A stretch of 32,086 nt of DNA from an uncultured Gemmiger sp. (GCA_944382785.1 CALWNO010000029.1:1-32086); one strand, 5' to 3'; positions 15,979 to 24,195 are shown, counted from the stretch's first letter. The notes: generated from the letters alone by a model not told the origin. Program-made: numbers and translations.

Positions 15979-16359
15979 ATGAAGAAAGCAATGGCAACGG
16001 TTTTGGCAGCGGCGGTTCTCTGCGGCGTATGCGCCACGGGGGCCTTTGCCGCAGGGCACCACGGCGGTGTCTGGAACACGGCGGCGACCCGGGTGTGCTC
16101 CTGGGCCGACGGTAGCTGTGACGAGCACACCTGCCGCAACGATGCAGACGGTGACGGGGTGTGTGACATCTGCGGCACCGCGGTGACCTGTTGGGGGGAT
16201 ACCGACGGGGACGGCGTCTGCGACACCTGCGGCACCAGTCACACCTGCCGCAACGATACTGACGGCGACGGTGTCTGCGATGTCTGCGGGGGCGCCTGCA
16301 CCGCCGGAACCTATGCACATCACGGTCACGGCACCGGTCACGGACACTGCGGCCGGTAA
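15979..16359 (+). CDS. Small secreted protein with Cys-rich DGDG repeats and His/Gly tails
   Basis: The product is 126 residues. Residues 1-24 are a signal peptide (MKKAMATVLAAAVLCGVC, cleavage likely after AFA). The mature protein begins with a GHHGG stretch, then has three 19-residue repeats of the form TC-rnD-x-DGDGVCD-x-CG. These combine an EF-hand-like calcium loop (DxDGDG) with three cysteines, two of them as CxxC. The C-terminus is His/Gly-rich (HHGHGTGHGHCGR). Calcium and a transition metal are plausible ligands (inference). The start is the ATG at 15979 behind GGGAGG. It leads an operon with the sigma and anti-sigma genes, whose anti-sigma product carries a similar His/Gly tail, so it may belong to the same sensing system. 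No named family is recognised. Confidence 0.85.
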   Translation: MKKAMATVLAAAVLCGVCATGAFAAGHHGGVWNTAATRVCSWADGSCDEHTCRNDADGDGVCDICGTAVTCWGDTDGDGVCDTCGTSHTCRNDTDGDGVCDVCGGACTAGTYAHHGHGTGHGHCGR

Positions 16360-16383
16360 CAGGCAAACAGGCAGGGGAAGGGT

Positions 16384-16866
16384 ATGCGGAGCGAACAAGA
16401 GGTGAACAGAGCCATTGAGCAATACGCCGACACAGTGCGGCGCATCTGTTTCGTGCACCTCAAAAACCGGGCGGATACCGAGGACATCTTCCAGACGGTT
16501 TTTGTGAAGTATCTGCTGTACTCCCAACCCTTTGCATCGGCAGAGCATGAGCGGGCCTGGATCATCCGGGTGACCCTCAACGCCTGCAAGGACCTGCTCA
16601 AGAGCTTTTTCCGCAGCCGGATGGTGCCGCTGGAGGAACTGTCCGACCGGGCGGCTTCCGCCGACCGGGAACAACGGGAGGTATTGCAGGCGGTGCTGGC
16701 GCTGCCGGAACCCTACCGGGATGTGATCTACCTGCATTACTACGAGGGCTACACCGCCCCCGAAATTGCCGGGATTCTGGGCAAAAACGTGAACACGGTC
16801 TATACACGGCTGACCCGCGCCCGCGGGCTGCTGCGTCAGGCGCTGGGAGGTGAGGTCGATGCGTGA
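16384..16866 (+). CDS. ECF-type RNA polymerase sigma factor
   Basis: The product is 160 residues. Region 2 covers about 8-75 (VRRICFVHLKNRADTEDIFQ then FVKYLLYSQPF and RAWIIRVTLNACKDLLKS). Region 4 covers about 100-155 (LALPEPYRDVIYLHYYEGY, TAPEIAGILGKNVNTVYTRL, TRARGLLRQAL). It lacks regions 1 and 3, so it is a group 4 sigma factor. The start at 16384 lies 24 bases after the secreted protein's stop, with GGGGAAGGG before it. The last eight bases overlap the start of the anti-sigma gene, which suggests translational coupling and a fixed ratio. It probably drives its own operon. Confidence 0.93.
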   Translation: MRSEQEVNRAIEQYADTVRRICFVHLKNRADTEDIFQTVFVKYLLYSQPFASAEHERAWIIRVTLNACKDLLKSFFRSRMVPLEELSDRAASADREQREVLQAVLALPEPYRDVIYLHYYEGYTAPEIAGILGKNVNTVYTRLTRARGLLRQALGGEVDA

Positions 16867-17641
16867 ACAACTGCAGGCGGCGCTGGGGGGCATCCACGCC
16901 GAGCCGGAACTGAAGGCGGCCGCCCGGGCGGCGGTGGCCCGGCGGGCCCGGCGGCACGGTTTGGCCGCCCGCCCCCTGCGCCTGGCCCTGGCCGCGGCGG
17001 CCTGTGTTGCGGTGATCCTGGGCGGGCAATGGCTCTACTTTACCCCCACCGAACACATCAGCATCGACATCAATCCCTCCCTGGAACTGGGCATCAACCG
17101 GTTTGACCGGGTGGTGTCGGTGCAGGGCTGGAACGAGGACGGTGCCGCCCTGGCGGAAGAAGTGTCGGTGGAGAACCTGCCCTATACCCAGGCGGTGCAG
17201 ACCATCCTGGCCAGCGACACGGTGCAGACCCTGCTGGCCGACGACGGGGTGGTGGAGATCGGAGTCATCGGGGAGGATGATGCCCGCTGCGCCCGGATGT
17301 TGGCAGGTGTGCAGGCCTGCACCGACGAAACCAACGCCCACTGCTACCGGGCCGACCCCCACGAGGTGGAGCAGGCCCACGATTGCGGGCTGTCCTACGG
17401 CAAGTACCAGGCATATCAGGAGCTGGCGGCGCTGGACCCCACCGTCACCCCGGAAGAGGTGCAGGGAATGACTATGCGGCAGATCCGGGACCGGATCGCG
17501 GCACTTTCGGGCACGGCATCCCCGGAGACCGCCGCGCCGGCTGCCTCCGGAGGCGCATGGGGTTCCGCCGACTGTGAGGCGGCGCAGAACCAGGAAACGG
17601 AAAAAGGGCATCACGGGGAAGGCCACCACGGCGGCGACTGA
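16859..17641 (+). CDS. RsgI-like transmembrane anti-sigma factor with His-rich tail
   Basis: The product is 260 residues. The N-terminal ~40 residues are cytosolic and basic, the sigma-binding part by analogy. One membrane helix spans about 41-61 (LRLALAAAACVAVILGGQWL). Directly outside is the RsgI signature HISIDINPSLELGINRFDRV; the Asn72-Pro73 bond matches the site where RsgI proteins cleave themselves. Further out, SYGKYQAYQELAALDP precedes MTMRQIRDRI, and the C-terminus is GHHGEGHHGGD. Family members hold an ECF/SigI-type sigma factor at the membrane until proteolysis. The start is the ATG at 16859 behind GGAGG; a GTG nine bases upstream overlaps that ribosome site. The His tail resembles that of the secreted operon partner. 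Confidence 0.85.
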   Translation: MREQLQAALGGIHAEPELKAAARAAVARRARRHGLAARPLRLALAAAACVAVILGGQWLYFTPTEHISIDINPSLELGINRFDRVVSVQGWNEDGAALAEEVSVENLPYTQAVQTILASDTVQTLLADDGVVEIGVIGEDDARCARMLAGVQACTDETNAHCYRADPHEVEQAHDCGLSYGKYQAYQELAALDPTVTPEEVQGMTMRQIRDRIAALSGTASPETAAPAASGGAWGSADCEAAQNQETEKGHHGEGHHGGD

Positions 17642-17658
17642 CCCGGCTCACTATCCTG

Positions 17659-17705
17659 AAAAACCGGACGGCCACGGGAGCGTTCCCTGGTCGTCCGGTT
17701 TTTTT
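17659..17705. terminator. Bidirectional terminator between the anti-sigma and AraC genes
   Basis: AAAAACCGGACG pairs with CGTCCGGTTTTT, and the stem continues inward through GCCA/TGGT and GGGA/TCCC. It has As on the left and Ts on the right, so it ends both convergent genes. Confidence 0.85.
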
Positions 17706-18663
17706 ACGGCTTTCTTTTTTCGGCCTGTCGCCTGCGGTAGGCGGCGGGGGTGAGGTTCAGGTGCTTCTGAAAGACCTTGATGAAATAGCTGCTGTCGCTG
17801 AAGCCGCAGCGGGCGGCCACCTCCTGAACAGGGACGGCGTCGTCCTGCAGCAGCTTTTGTGCGGCGTTCAGGCGGCACTGCAGCAGGTAGTGCATGGGGG
17901 ATTGCCGGTAGTATTTCTGGAAGCAGCGCCCGGCCTCGCTGCGGCTGATGCCGGCGGCGGCCGCCACCTGCTCCAGGGTGAGAGGCTCGGCGTAATGGCA
18001 GCGGATAAAGCGCACCATCTGCTGCATCCGAATCTGGGTGCGGTGACCGGAACGGCGGGCGGGGGTGCGGCCCAGTTCTTCCCGGCGCAGGTACAGCAGG
18101 GTGAACAGCTGCAGCAGCCGCTGCTGGACGACCAGCTCCGGGCAGGGGGAGCTTTCCGGCCGGACGGCGGGGCAGGCAGGGCAGAGCGGCAGGATGCTGG
18201 GCTGGCCGCACAGCAGGCCGTAGACCTCGAACAGGGCCCGGGATGCCTCGGCCTGCCAGGGAACCAGCGGGGAGAGGATCACATGGGAAATCGCCGGCCC
18301 GCTCAGCAGCGGACGCAGGTATTTCTGGAACACCGTGCCGGTCAGCGGGGCCAGTACCTCCTCCGAAAAGACGATGTTGGGGCACAGACAGGGACGGCCG
18401 GGGGCGCTCAGGCGGTAGCTGTGCAGCTGCCCGCCGCCCACCACCACGGATTCCCCCGCCCGCAGCAGCCGCTGCTCATCCCCGATCTGGAGCCACACAT
18501 CCTGTCCCGTGGCGGAGAAAACCTCGTACCCGAAATGCCAGTGCAGGGGCACCTGGCCGTCCGGCCACTGGTTCAGGTCGTCCACATAATACTGGATGGG
18601 GAAAAAGGCATCCGCGAAGGAAACGGATTCCTGCAGCTGATGATCCAAAAGCAGGCTGAGCAT
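17704..18663 (-). CDS. AraC family regulator with cupin sensor domain
   Basis: The product is 319 residues. Residues about 35-110 are an AraC-type cupin (VPLHWHFGYEVF has the metal/sugar-pocket histidines; ESVVVGGGQLHSYRL is the second cupin motif). Residues about 215-315 are the double HTH (LEQVAAAAGISRSEAGRCFQ and VAARCGFSDSSYFIKVFQKH, then LNLTPAAYRRRQ). The ATG at 18663 follows AGGAGG with a longish 12-base gap. The gene is divergent from an MFS transporter across 149 bases, so it likely controls that transporter in response to its substrate (inference). A TAGAAT box on the minus strand at 18697-18702 could be its -10 element. Confidence 0.9.
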   Translation of the reverse strand: MLSLLLDHQLQESVSFADAFFPIQYYVDDLNQWPDGQVPLHWHFGYEVFSATGQDVWLQIGDEQRLLRAGESVVVGGGQLHSYRLSAPGRPCLCPNIVFSEEVLAPLTGTVFQKYLRPLLSGPAISHVILSPLVPWQAEASRALFEVYGLLCGQPSILPLCPACPAVRPESSPCPELVVQQRLLQLFTLLYLRREELGRTPARRSGHRTQIRMQQMVRFIRCHYAEPLTLEQVAAAAGISRSEAGRCFQKYYRQSPMHYLLQCRLNAAQKLLQDDAVPVQEVAARCGFSDSSYFIKVFQKHLNLTPAAYRRRQAEKRKP

Positions 18664-18812
18664 TCCCGCAGTACACCTCCTGACTGTTTTGGGTAAATTC
18701 TACCATAAACGGCGGAGATATGCCATAGATGGCCCCAAAAGACTGTGATAAGATTGTATCCGGCATCGCCGGACAAAGCACCGGCAACACACAACGAAAG
18801 GCGGTTTTCGGT

Positions 18813-19985
18813 ATGGCAACGGTCTTGTTGCTGGTCATCTATATTGCGTTTATCGGCCTGGGAATCCCTGATTCCCTCTTCGGGACGGCATGGCCGGCCA
18901 TTTATGCGGAGCTGGGCCTGCCCCTGGCCAGCGGCACGGTCATCAGTGTCACCGTCTGCTGCGGCACCATCCTGTCCAGCCTGCTCAGTGCCCGGGTCAT
19001 TGCCCGGTTCGGCACCGGCCGGGTGGCGGCGTTCAGCACCGCCCTGACTGCTCTGGCGCTGCTGGGCTATTCCTTTTCCCACAACCTGGGGTTCCTGTGC
19101 CTCTTTGCCCTGCCTCTGGGGCTGGGAGCGGGGGCCATTGATATCGCCCTGAACAACTATGTGGCGCTGCACTACTCGGCGGCCCATATGAACTTCCTGC
19201 ACTGCTTTTACGGGGTGGGGGTGTCCATCAGCCCGTATGTGCTGGCGGTGGTGATCCAGTCCAGCGGCAGCTGGCGGGGCGGTTACCGCACCGCGTGTGT
19301 CATGCAGCTGGCAATTGCCCTTCTGCTGGTGGTCACCCTGCCTTTGTGGAACCGGGCCCACGGTCCGGTCGGGGCAGCGGAGGAGGAATCCCCGCAGCGG
19401 GTCCTCTCCTTCCGGCAGACTCTCCGCATTCCCGGTGTGGGAGGCATGTGCCTGCTCTTCCTCACCTCCTGCGGTATTGAGTATACCTGCGGCAACTGGG
19501 GCAGCACCTTCCTGGTGGAGACCCGGCAGATGTCGGTGGACCAGGCTGCCCGGGTGATCGTTTTCTATTACATCGGCATTGCGGTGGGCCGGTTCCTTTC
19601 CGGGCTGCTGTCGGTGCGCCTGGGCAGCTGGAAAATCATTGCCCTGGGGCAGGGGACCCTGGGGGTGGCGGTGGTGCTTCTGCTGCTTCCCGCGCCGGCT
19701 GCCGTGGCAGGGCTGGGACTGTTCCTGGTGGGGCTGGGCAACGGCCCCATGTTCCCCAACTTCAACTACCTGACCCCCCTCAACTTCGGGCGGGATGTCT
19801 CCCAGAGCGTCATGGGCACCCAGATGGCAGCCTCCTATGTGGGCATTATGGTGGTGCCGGCGGTGTTCGGCCTGCTGGGCCAGCAGCTTGGCACCGGCCT
19901 GTTCCCCGCTTACCTGCTCCTGTTCTATCTGGTCATGGCGGCCGCCACCCGGGTGGTCAAAACCCGCCTGCATCCCGCGATCTGA
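18813..19985 (+). CDS. Major facilitator superfamily transporter
   Basis: The product is 390 residues with about twelve membrane helices. The first helix, LLLVIYIAFIGLGIPDSLFG, and the conserved SLFGTAWPAIYAELGLPL are typical of an uncharacterised MFS subgroup common in Firmicutes. The loop after helix 2 has ARVIARFGTGR, a version of the MFS motif A. The substrate cannot be assigned; sugars or drugs are both possible. I chose the ATG at 18813, preceded by GAAAGG, because helix 1 begins right after it. An in-frame ATG at 18729 would add 28 polar residues that do not fit the family. The neighbouring cupin-AraC regulator is its likely controller. Confidence 0.88.
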   Translation: MATVLLLVIYIAFIGLGIPDSLFGTAWPAIYAELGLPLASGTVISVTVCCGTILSSLLSARVIARFGTGRVAAFSTALTALALLGYSFSHNLGFLCLFALPLGLGAGAIDIALNNYVALHYSAAHMNFLHCFYGVGVSISPYVLAVVIQSSGSWRGGYRTACVMQLAIALLLVVTLPLWNRAHGPVGAAEEESPQRVLSFRQTLRIPGVGGMCLLFLTSCGIEYTCGNWGSTFLVETRQMSVDQAARVIVFYYIGIAVGRFLSGLLSVRLGSWKIIALGQGTLGVAVVLLLLPAPAAVAGLGLFLVGLGNGPMFPNFNYLTPLNFGRDVSQSVMGTQMAASYVGIMVVPAVFGLLGQQLGTGLFPAYLLLFYLVMAAATRVVKTRLHPAI

Positions 19986-20022
19986 AAAAACGCCTGCCGC
20001 ATGGTTTGCGGCAGGCGTTTTT
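19986..20022. terminator. Bidirectional terminator between the MFS and Crp/Fnr genes
   Basis: AAACGCCTGCCGCA pairs with TGCGGCAGGCGTTT around a short loop, with As before and Ts after. It serves both convergent genes. Confidence 0.9.
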
Positions 20023-20024
20023 GG

Positions 20025-20687
20025 TTACAGGGTGTCCTCCCCGGTGCGCAGCAGATGAAAGCGGTTCTTGTGGAAGGTCAGAATTCCTTCCTTCTGCATG
20101 TGGCCCAGTTCCTTGGAAAGGGCACTGCGCTCCACGTTCAGATAGTCGGCCATCTGCTGCCGGTTGAAGGGAATGGCAAACTCCATGCTTCCCCGGCGCA
20201 CCGCCTCGGCGGAAAGGTAGGTCATCACCCGGGTGCGGATGCTCTTGGAGGTGATGCAGAACATCCGGGTGGACCAGGCCAGGTTTTTCTGGGTGGAAAG
20301 CACCAGCAGATTCTGCAGCAGTTTGGGGTACCAGGATTTCCCGTAGTTGCCGGGGGTCAGCAGCACCCCCAGGTCCACAAACAGCACCTTGCTGTCCCGG
20401 GCGGCGGTCACATCCACCATCAGCGGCTCGCTGCAGAAGGCGTAGGTCTCCGCAAAGGATTGCCCCACCCCGATGCTGTGCAGGATCAGCCGGGTGCCCC
20501 ACACGTCAATGTTTTCAATGTGGATCTCCCCGTCCAGCAGGATGCCGAACTCCCGGGTCCTGTCCCCAGTGTGAAAGAGCACCTGTCCCTTCTGATACTC
20601 TGCCCGGCGCACACAGCCGCCGGACACCAAGTCCTGGTATTCCGCCTCTTCAATGGTGCGAAAAATCGGGGGCCGTTGTTGGCTCAC
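20025..20687 (-). CDS. Crp/Fnr family regulator, likely controller of the hcp operon
   Basis: The product is 220 residues. Residues about 15-115 are the cyclic-nucleotide-type beta roll (GQVLFHTGDRTREFGILLDG, IGVGQSFAE). After the dimer helix comes a winged HTH at about 165-215 (NRQQMADYLNVERSALSKEL). There is no N-terminal Cys set like Fnr, so it does not look like a [4Fe-4S] oxygen sensor. It starts with GTG at 20687 behind AGGAGGG at eight bases. It is divergent from cupin, ferredoxin and hcp. Crp/Fnr proteins (HcpR-like) next to hcp in anaerobes respond to NO or nitrite, so this role is likely here. A palindrome in its own leader suggests autoregulation. Confidence 0.9.
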   Translation of the reverse strand: MSQQRPPIFRTIEEAEYQDLVSGGCVRRAEYQKGQVLFHTGDRTREFGILLDGEIHIENIDVWGTRLILHSIGVGQSFAETYAFCSEPLMVDVTAARDSKVLFVDLGVLLTPGNYGKSWYPKLLQNLLVLSTQKNLAWSTRMFCITSKSIRTRVMTYLSAEAVRRGSMEFAIPFNRQQMADYLNVERSALSKELGHMQKEGILTFHKNRFHLLRTGEDTL

Positions 20688-20707
20688 CGCAAATCCCTCC
20701 TTTTTCC

Positions 20708-20721
20708 GTGGTTATAACCAC
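20708..20721. promoter_or_regulatory. Palindromic candidate operator for the Crp/Fnr regulator
   Basis: GTGGTTATAACCAC is a perfect 14-bp palindrome. It lies just inside the predicted transcript start of the Crp/Fnr gene and about 40 bases upstream of a plausible start for the cupin-ferredoxin-hcp operon. Confidence 0.65.
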
Positions 20722-20735
20722 ATACTTTTTCTGTC

Positions 20736-20764
20736 ATTATAGTATACTGGGACCCGTAAGGCAA
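20736..20764 (-). promoter_or_regulatory. Promoter of the Crp/Fnr gene
   Basis: Read on the minus strand, TTGCCT (20764-20759) and a perfect TATAAT (20741-20736) are 17 bases apart. The start would be near 20729, just before the palindrome. Confidence 0.65.
20743..20748 (+). promoter_or_regulatory. Possible -10 box of the cupin-ferredoxin-hcp operon
   Basis: TATACT on the plus strand has no matching -35 box. The start would be near 20755, which puts the centre of the 20708-20721 palindrome at about -40, the class II activator position for Crp/Fnr proteins. Confidence 0.4.
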
Positions 20765-20863
20765 GGATACCCCGTCGGGAAAACCTTGCTTCCGGTTCCG
20801 GGTGCATAAAACGGAACAAATCGAAAACCCTAAGACAAGCGGCAATATCGGGAGGACCCATCC

Positions 20864-21190
20864 ATGAAGATGAAAAATATCAGCCAGGCCCAGGTCCTGG
20901 TGCTCAAAGACCAGATCGCCTACCAGGAAGGCCAGGTGGTCAGCAAGACCCTGGCCCAGAACGAAGCCCTGAGCATCACCCTGTTTTCCTTCGCCAAAGG
21001 GGAGGAAATCAGCACCCATGCCTCCGGCGGGGACGCCTTCGTCACCTGCCTGGACGGGGTAGGCAAGATCACCATCGACGGGCAGGACTATCTGCTCAAA
21101 GAGGGCGAGTCCATCGTCATGCCCGCCGGTCACCCCCACGCCGTCTACGGCCAGGAAGCCTTCAAGATGCTGTTGGTCGTGGTATTCTGA
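20864..21190 (+). CDS. Small cupin-domain protein
   Basis: The product is 108 residues, a single cupin barrel. Motif 1 is degenerate (EEISTHASGGDAFVTCLDG, with one His) and motif 2 is LKEGESIVMPAGHPHAV, with a His pair. Such small cupins bind a metal, but many have no known activity. GGGAGGA precedes the ATG at 20864. It leads a likely three-gene operon with a ferredoxin (28 bases on) and hcp, and cupins of this type recur next to hcp in anaerobes, which suggests a role in nitrosative or redox stress (inference). Confidence 0.88.
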   Translation: MKMKNISQAQVLVLKDQIAYQEGQVVSKTLAQNEALSITLFSFAKGEEISTHASGGDAFVTCLDGVGKITIDGQDYLLKEGESIVMPAGHPHAVYGQEAFKMLLVVVF

Positions 21191-21218
21191 ACATCTTATA
21201 TACAAAGGAGAATCAACT

Positions 21219-21404
21219 ATGAAAGCATTTGTGGATCAGGACACCTGCATCGGCTGTGGCCTGTGCTGCGCCACCTGTGACGCCGTCTTCCGGCTGAATG
21301 ACGAAGGCAAGTCTGAAGCCTACGGCGCCGTTACCGAAGAAAACCAGGCTGATGTGCAGACCGCCATCGACAACTGCCCGGTCTCGGCCATCAGCTGGCA
21401 GTAA
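21219..21404 (+). CDS. [4Fe-4S] ferredoxin
   Basis: The product is 61 residues with one cluster motif: CIGCGLCCATC at residues 10-20, plus the remote Cys in DNCPVSAISW. The pattern is that of the single-cluster (Fer4_13-like) ferredoxins of Clostridia. It is placed between cupin and hcp, 41 bases before hcp, and is the likely electron donor to the hybrid cluster protein. AAAGGAG precedes the ATG. Confidence 0.93.
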   Translation: MKAFVDQDTCIGCGLCCATCDAVFRLNDEGKSEAYGAVTEENQADVQTAIDNCPVSAISWQ

Positions 21405-21445
21405 TCCCCAAAAAATAGAAACCCTGTAAGGAGAACCCAACCCCT

Positions 21446-23086
21446 ATGGAAACCAAGATGTTTTGTTATCAGTGTCAGGAAACCGCCGGCTGCAAGGGCT
21501 GCACCCTGGTGGGCGTCTGCGGCAAACAGCCCGACGTGGCTGCCATGCAGGACCTGCTGGTGTATGTGAGCAAGGGCATTTCCGCCGTGACCACCGCCCT
21601 GCGGAAAAGCGGGGAGGAGATCCCCACCGAGATCAACCATCTCATCACCCTGAACCTGTTCACCACCATCACCAATGCCAACTTTGACAAGCAGGCCATC
21701 CTGGCCCGCATCCGTGCCACTCTGGACGCCAAGCAGGAACTGCTGGCCCGGGTGCCGGACCCCGCCGCCCTGCCCGAAGCTGCCCGCTGGAACGGGGAAG
21801 GGGACTGGGAGGAAAAGGCAAAGCAGGTGGGCGTCCTTTCCACCGAGAACGAGGACATCCGCTCTCTGCGGGAACTCATCACCTATGGCCTGAAAGGTCT
21901 TTCCGCCTACTCCAAGCACGCCAACGCCCTGCTGCAGGACGACGGCGAGGTGGATACCTTCCTCCAGCGCGCCCTGGCCGCCACCCTGGACGATTCCCTC
22001 ACTGCCGACGAGCTGGTGGCCCTGACCATGGAGACCGGCAAGTATGGCGTGCAGGGCATGGCCCTGCTGGACAAGGCCAATACCACCGCCTACGGCAACC
22101 CGGAGATCACCCGGGTGAACATCGGGGTGGGTAAGAACCCCGGCATCCTGGTTTCCGGCCACGATCTGCGGGACCTGGAGATGCTGCTGGAGCAGACCCA
22201 GGGCACCGGGGTGGACGTGTACACCCACTCCGAGATGCTGCCCGCCCACTACTATCCGGCCTTCAAGAAGTACCCCCACTTTGCGGGCAACTACGGCAAC
22301 GCCTGGTGGAAGCAGAAGGAGGAGTTTGAGTCCTTCAACGGTCCTATCCTCATGACCACCAACTGCATTGTTCCCCCCAAGGACAGCTACAAGGACCGGC
22401 TGTACACCACCGGCGCCGCGGGCTATCCCGGCTGCAAGCACATCCCCGGCGGAATCGGGGAGGCCAAGGACTTCTCCGCCCTTATTGCCCAGGCCAGGAC
22501 CTGCCCGCCGCCCCGGGAGATTGAAACCGGGGAGATCGTGGGCGGCTTTGCCCACGCCCAGGTGCTGGCCCTGGCGGACAAGATCGTGGAAGCGGTCAAG
22601 TCCGGCGCTATCAAGAAGTTTGTGGTCATGGCCGGCTGTGACGGCCGCGCCAAGAGCCGGGAATATTACACCGAGTTCGCCAAGGCCCTGCCCCGGGATA
22701 CCGTCATCCTCACCGCGGGCTGTGCCAAGTACAAGTACAACAAGCTGGACCTGGGCGACATCGGCGGCATCCCTCGTGTGCTGGACGCCGGTCAGTGCAA
22801 CGACTCCTACTCCCTGGCGGTCATCGCCCTCAAGCTGAAGGAGGTCTTTGGCCTGGAGGACATCAACGACCTGCCCATCATCTATAACATCGCCTGGTAT
22901 GAGCAGAAGGCGGTCATCGTGCTGCTGGCCCTGCTCTACCTGGGGGTGAAGAACATCCATCTGGGTCCCACCCTGCCCGCCTTCCTCAGCCCCAACGTGG
23001 CCAAGGTCCTGGTGGACAACTTCGGCATCGCGGGCATCGGTGCCGTGGAGGAGGATATGCGCCTCTTCTTCGGCGAAAACGCCTGA
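21446..23086 (+). CDS. hcp: Hybrid cluster protein (hydroxylamine/NO reductase)
   Basis: The product is 546 residues, normal for the class I enzyme of strict anaerobes. The N-terminal [4Fe-4S] ligands are Cys7, Cys10, Cys19 and Cys25 (CYQCQETAG, then KGCTLVGVC). Hybrid-cluster segments are seen in [47 protein letters not shown] and [10 protein letters not shown]. The protein reduces hydroxylamine in vitro and is thought to act as a NO reductase that protects from nitrosative stress. It is cytosolic. The operon with ferredoxin and the divergent Crp/Fnr gene fits that role. AAGGAG precedes the ATG, and a hairpin terminator follows. Confidence 0.97.
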   Translation: METKMFCYQCQETAGCKGCTLVGVCGKQPDVAAMQDLLVYVSKGISAVTTALRKSGEEIPTEINHLITLNLFTTITNANFDKQAILARIRATLDAKQELLARVPDPAALPEAARWNGEGDWEEKAKQVGVLSTENEDIRSLRELITYGLKGLSAYSKHANALLQDDGEVDTFLQRALAATLDDSLTADELVALTMETGKYGVQGMALLDKANTTAYGNPEITRVNIGVGKNPGILVSGHDLRDLEMLLEQTQGTGVDVYTHSEMLPAHYYPAFKKYPHFAGNYGNAWWKQKEEFESFNGPILMTTNCIVPPKDSYKDRLYTTGAAGYPGCKHIPGGIGEAKDFSALIAQARTCPPPREIETGEIVGGFAHAQVLALADKIVEAVKSGAIKKFVVMAGCDGRAKSREYYTEFAKALPRDTVILTAGCAKYKYNKLDLGDIGGIPRVLDAGQCNDSYSLAVIALKLKEVFGLEDINDLPIIYNIAWYEQKAVIVLLALLYLGVKNIHLGPTLPAFLSPNVAKVLVDNFGIAGIGAVEEDMRLFFGENA

Positions 23087-23114
23087 TTGGCCAAAAACCA
23101 CTGTATCATCGCGC

Positions 23115-23142
23115 AAAAACCCCGCCGCCCGGCGGGGCTTTT
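23115..23142 (+). terminator. Intrinsic terminator after hcp
   Basis: CCCCGCC pairs with GGCGGGG around GCCC, flanked by AAAAA before and TTTT after. Confidence 0.85.
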
Positions 23143-23192
23143 GCCATACCCGGACCCGAAAGGGCAGGGAAGGAAGCGGCTTTTCTCAAAAA

Positions 23193-23253
23193 CCTATTGA
23201 CATGGTAGGTAATACGTGCTAGGATAATACCAACTTAATTAGTAGGAATAAGG
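23193..23253 (+). repeat. Cluster of TAGG-AATA repeats in the cysK-iscS-iscU promoter
   Basis: Similar short elements recur: CCTATT (inverted) at 23193, TAGGTAATAC at 23206, TAGGATAATAC at 23220 and TAGGAATAAGG at 23243. The first two also form an inverted repeat ACCTA/TAGGT (23192-23210). They overlap the -35, spacer, -10 and start region, so a bound protein would block transcription. The Rrf2 regulator encoded after iscU is the obvious candidate, but this is inference. The last copy overlaps the ribosome site. Confidence 0.4.
23197..23225 (+). promoter_or_regulatory. Strong promoter of cysK-iscS-iscU
   Basis: A perfect TTGACA lies at 23197-23202, then a 17-base spacer, then TAGGAT at 23220-23225. 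The leader to the cysK ATG is about 30 bases. Confidence 0.75.
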
Positions 23254-23262
23254 AGGCCGCCT

Positions 23263-24195
23263 ATGAGCCGCATTTATACATCCGCCGATCAGCTGATCGG
23301 CCGCACCCCCTTGCTGGAACTCACCCGTATTCAGAAGAAGCTGGGCCTGCACGCCCGCATCCTGGCCAAGCTGGAGGCCTTCAATCCCTCCGGCTCGGTG
23401 AAGGACCGCATCGCCAAGGCCATGCTGGACGACGCCGAAGCCGCCGGGCAGCTCAAGCCCGGGGCCACCATCATTGAGCCAACCTCCGGCAACACCGGCA
23501 TCGGGCTGGCAGCGGTGGGGGCAGCCCGGGGCTATAAGGTCATCCTGGTCATGCCGGAAACCATGTCGGTGGAGCGCCGGGCCATGATGAAGGCCTACGG
23601 CGCCGAGCTGGTGCTCACCGAGGGCGCCAAGGGCATGCGGGGGGCCATCGAGAAGGCGGAGGAACTGGCCGCCGCCACCCCCGGCGGCTTTTTGCCCCGC
23701 CAGTTCCAGAACCCCTCCAATCCCCGCATCCATCGGGAGACCACCGGCCCCGAAATCTATGAGGACACCGACGGCAATCTGGACATCTTTGTGGCCGGTG
23801 TGGGCACCGGCGGAACCATCACCGGGGTGGGCACCTACCTGAAAGCCCGCAACCCCGGCGTCCGGGTGGTGGCGGTGGAACCTGCCGGCTCCCCGGTACT
23901 GTCTGCCGGGCGGGTGGGCCCCCACAAGATCCAGGGCATCGGCGCCGGGTTTGTGCCCGACACCCTGGACCCCGCCATCTACGATGAAGTCCTGACGGTG
24001 GAGGAAGCCGACGCCTACGAAACCGGCCGCCTGCTGGGCCGCCGGGAAGGGGTGCTGGCTGGTATCTCTTCCGGCGCGGCGCTCTGGGCCGCCGTTCAGC
24101 TGGCCCGCCGCCCGGAAAACGAGGGCAAGACCATTGTGGTGCTGCTGCCGGACACCGGCGACCGCTACCTGTCCACCCCGCTGTTCGCGGACTGA
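23263..24195 (+). CDS. cysK: Cysteine synthase A (O-acetylserine sulfhydrylase)
   Basis: The 310-residue PLP enzyme makes cysteine from O-acetylserine and sulfide. The PLP lysine is Lys47 in [11 protein letters not shown]. The substrate loop is [11 protein letters not shown], the phosphate loop is [12 protein letters not shown], and the PLP ring contact is in [10 protein letters not shown]. Length and order are standard for fold-type II OASS. AAGGAGG precedes the ATG at 23263. It heads an operon with iscS (39 bases on) and iscU, so cysteine made here can feed directly into cysteine desulfurase and cluster assembly. No serine acetyltransferase lies in the window. Confidence 0.96.
   Translation: MSRIYTSADQLIGRTPLLELTRIQKKLGLHARILAKLEAFNPSGSVKDRIAKAMLDDAEAAGQLKPGATIIEPTSGNTGIGLAAVGAARGYKVILVMPETMSVERRAMMKAYGAELVLTEGAKGMRGAIEKAEELAAATPGGFLPRQFQNPSNPRIHRETTGPEIYEDTDGNLDIFVAGVGTGGTITGVGTYLKARNPGVRVVAVEPAGSPVLSAGRVGPHKIQGIGAGFVPDTLDPAIYDEVLTVEEADAYETGRLLGRREGVLAGISSGAALWAAVQLARRPENEGKTIVVLLPDTGDRYLSTPLFAD

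Noticed and set aside
18729-18812. Extended N-terminus of the MFS transporter from the ATG at 18729
   Set aside because: It adds 28 polar residues before helix 1 with no ribosome site and would place the start close to the divergent promoter.
20761-20789. GCAAGG/CCTTGC inverted repeat upstream of the cupin gene as an operator
   Set aside because: The arms are only six bases, 17 apart, and the left arm coincides with the -35 box of the divergent promoter. The 14-bp palindrome nearby is a much better candidate.
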